From Chitinivorax sp. B (GTDB lineage: Bacteria > Pseudomonadota > Gammaproteobacteria > Burkholderiales > SCOH01), in contig NZ_SCOH01000006.1 of assembly GCF_005503445.1 (NCBI RefSeq), positions 88,625-152,624 on the forward strand: DNA of 64,000 nucleotides, in the 5' to 3' direction. The notes under the pieces were generated by a model. The model had not been told where the DNA came from. It was given only the letters and a program-made list of their open reading frames with translations, and made no database searches. This document shows, piece by piece, positions 63,059-64,000 of this stretch. The first letter of the stretch is position 1, and every line of letters begins with the position of its first letter. A program made the position numbers and the translations under genes.

Positions 63059-63865
63059 TCAGTATCCCTGCCATACCGTCCGCTTCGCCAGCCTACCATC
63101 AAGATCGAATACCGGTACTGCCGTCATGCCAATCCACGAGTGCAGCATGGCCGCCCACAGCGTAATCCCTTCCAATGCCTTGGCAATCAACACCTCCCGC
63201 CTGGCTGCACTTGATGTAGCTGAAATGTGCTCCAGCCCCATGATGCTGTGATGCTCGTCCGCTTCCACATGGATATTGAAATACTCATCCCCCACGCCCA
63301 GTCGGTGCATCTTGGGTGCAACCGCCTTGAAGAAATCATTCGAGCAGCGCTCAATCCCGCAGTTCAACGCAACCAACCACTTATCCCGATCCTGCTCCAC
63401 CGCCATCTGATAGGCCAAATTGACGCACGCATTGGTTTCTGGTGTTGTAATGACCTTCCCGATATCGTCAGCCTCACACAGTAATCGGTGTTGCAGCATC
63501 CAGCGCATCAACAATTGGTGATGTGTTGCTTCACCAAATGCATGCCCAGCATAAAATGGCATCATGTGATTTTCCGAAAGTGGGGTCAGCCCCAGCATCA
63601 ATCCCATGACTTTTGGAAACGTAGCCGAATGATGGTACAGCTGGCAGGCACAGCCTTTGAAATCCTGTGCGGCGGTCATGCGCTCTACAAAGTCGAAGAA
63701 TGGCATCTGCCGGACATATTCACTGGCCCGATGAATAGGCCCGACGATCCAGTGATATCGGTCAGCAATCTCCACGAGCCGTTCTGCTGAGACCAGTTGA
63801 TAGTTTGCTTCCAGATTCATCACCGGCGCCGATCGGGTTGATTGACCGGCAGAAATGGCTGACAT
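63059..63865 (-). CDS. Haem-oxygenase-like diiron (iron-containing redox enzyme) family protein
   Basis: The 268-residue all-alpha protein has the spaced Glu/His sites of the haem-oxygenase-like diiron oxidase/oxygenase group: FFDFVERM and CQLYHHSATFPKVMG in the N-terminal half, HAFGEATHHQLLM (about residues 127-140), and HVEADEHHSIMGLEHI (about 208-223), whose E-x-D-E-H-H core is typical. Members cleave or oxygenate fatty acids, amino acids or other small molecules. The substrate here is unknown. A short gene end on the same strand lies upstream. Confidence 0.7.
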   Translation of the reverse strand: MSAISAGQSTRSAPVMNLEANYQLVSAERLVEIADRYHWIVGPIHRASEYVRQMPFFDFVERMTAAQDFKGCACQLYHHSATFPKVMGLMLGLTPLSENHMMPFYAGHAFGEATHHQLLMRWMLQHRLLCEADDIGKVITTPETNACVNLAYQMAVEQDRDKWLVALNCGIERCSNDFFKAVAPKMHRLGVGDEYFNIHVEADEHHSIMGLEHISATSSAARREVLIAKALEGITLWAAMLHSWIGMTAVPVFDLDGRLAKRTVWQGY

Positions 63866-63916
63866 GACTGACTCCTTCCACTTAATTGATTTGGTTTCGT
63901 TACGGTCTTGTTATCG

Positions 63917-64000
63917 TCATACATTGATTCGAAATGGTACGTGACCTTTGTGTCCGGCCAAGTTCACCATTGCTTTATCAATACCCAATGACATCAATAT
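63917..64000 (-). CDS. C-terminal end of a further minus-strand gene (partial)
   Basis: Reading the minus strand from the window edge, 27 codons without a stop end in TGA at 63919-63917 (SLGIDKAMVNLAGHKGHVPFRINV near the end). The composition looks coding and the position about 50 bases upstream of the diiron-fold gene fits a two-gene unit. Too little is present to name the protein, and chance cannot be excluded. Confidence 0.35.
   Translation of the reverse strand: MLMSLGIDKAMVNLAGHKGHVPFRINV

Noticed and set aside
1..64000. CRISPR arrays, tRNA or rRNA genes, insertion sequences, integrases or prophage genes
   Set aside because: No regularly spaced repeats, cloverleaf or rRNA-like sequence, transposase motifs or integrase genes were seen in any intergenic stretch.

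Overview
The window looks like chromosomal DNA of a Gram-negative bacterium, most likely a betaproteobacterium. The tmk-holB-pilZ-tatD neighbourhood, the QseBC-type two-component pair, CcoG, periplasmic and outer-membrane signals, and moderate GC with good Shine-Dalgarno sites all fit. The GH81 beta-glucanase and many surface lipoproteins recall polymer-degrading Neisseriales relatives such as Chitinivorax or Chitinimonas. That genus guess is an inference and was not tested. I found no tRNA, rRNA, CRISPR array or insertion sequence.

Region 1 (1-8.4 kb) is a lipid or polyketide island. The first 308 codons of a PfaA/HglE-like ketosynthase run off the left edge on the minus strand, followed upstream by an unrecognised membrane protein. 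After 1.25 kb of AT-rich DNA without a gene, a divergent operon encodes a DevC/DevA/DevB-type ABC exporter, a TolC-like outer membrane channel and a phosphopantetheinyl transferase. This is the expected set for activating a megasynthase and exporting its lipid product. A QseBC-type two-component system and several single genes follow (a secreted protein, a NYN-domain protein and a nitroreductase).

Region 2 (13.2-23.4 kb, minus strand) is the most unusual locus. Behind a 17/19 match to the Fur box lie a lipoprotein with a predicted beta-propeller, a TlpA-like thioredoxin, a DUF4266 mini-lipoprotein ending in GGGGCGCN, a DUF3570 outer-membrane protein carrying an SGAT flavinylation motif, an ApbE flavin transferase, and two large lipoproteins each with three DUF1566 modules. 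Together they suggest an iron-regulated, flavin- and thiol-based redox system at the cell surface.

Region 3 (24-34.6 kb, plus strand) is a tightly overlapping chemosensory operon: CheW, CheR-TPR, CheW, MCP, CheA-REC, CheB, a seven-module hybrid histidine kinase with five receiver domains, and a DivK-like response regulator. It resembles Wsp/Che3 alternative-function systems rather than flagellar chemotaxis. Beyond an AT-rich EEP-fold gene and a CWC protein, a 2242-residue minus-strand protein combines a kinase-like domain lacking the catalytic Asp, an AAA ATPase, TPRs, GAF, PAS, GGDEF, EAL and REC.

Region 4 (43-64 kb) is mostly housekeeping: VOC protein, LysR regulator, CcoG, NAD(P)HX repair enzyme, GNAT, MltG, YciI, Tmk, HolB, PilZ, TatD, an MBL hydrolase, a secreted GH81 laminarinase with lectin and CBM56-like modules, type II NADH dehydrogenase, dodecin, a phosphoesterase/kinase pair, ferredoxin-NADP reductase and a haem-oxygenase-fold diiron protein. 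The kinase's C-terminal universal-stress domain has lost its nucleotide-binding loop in what looks like a frameshifting deletion.
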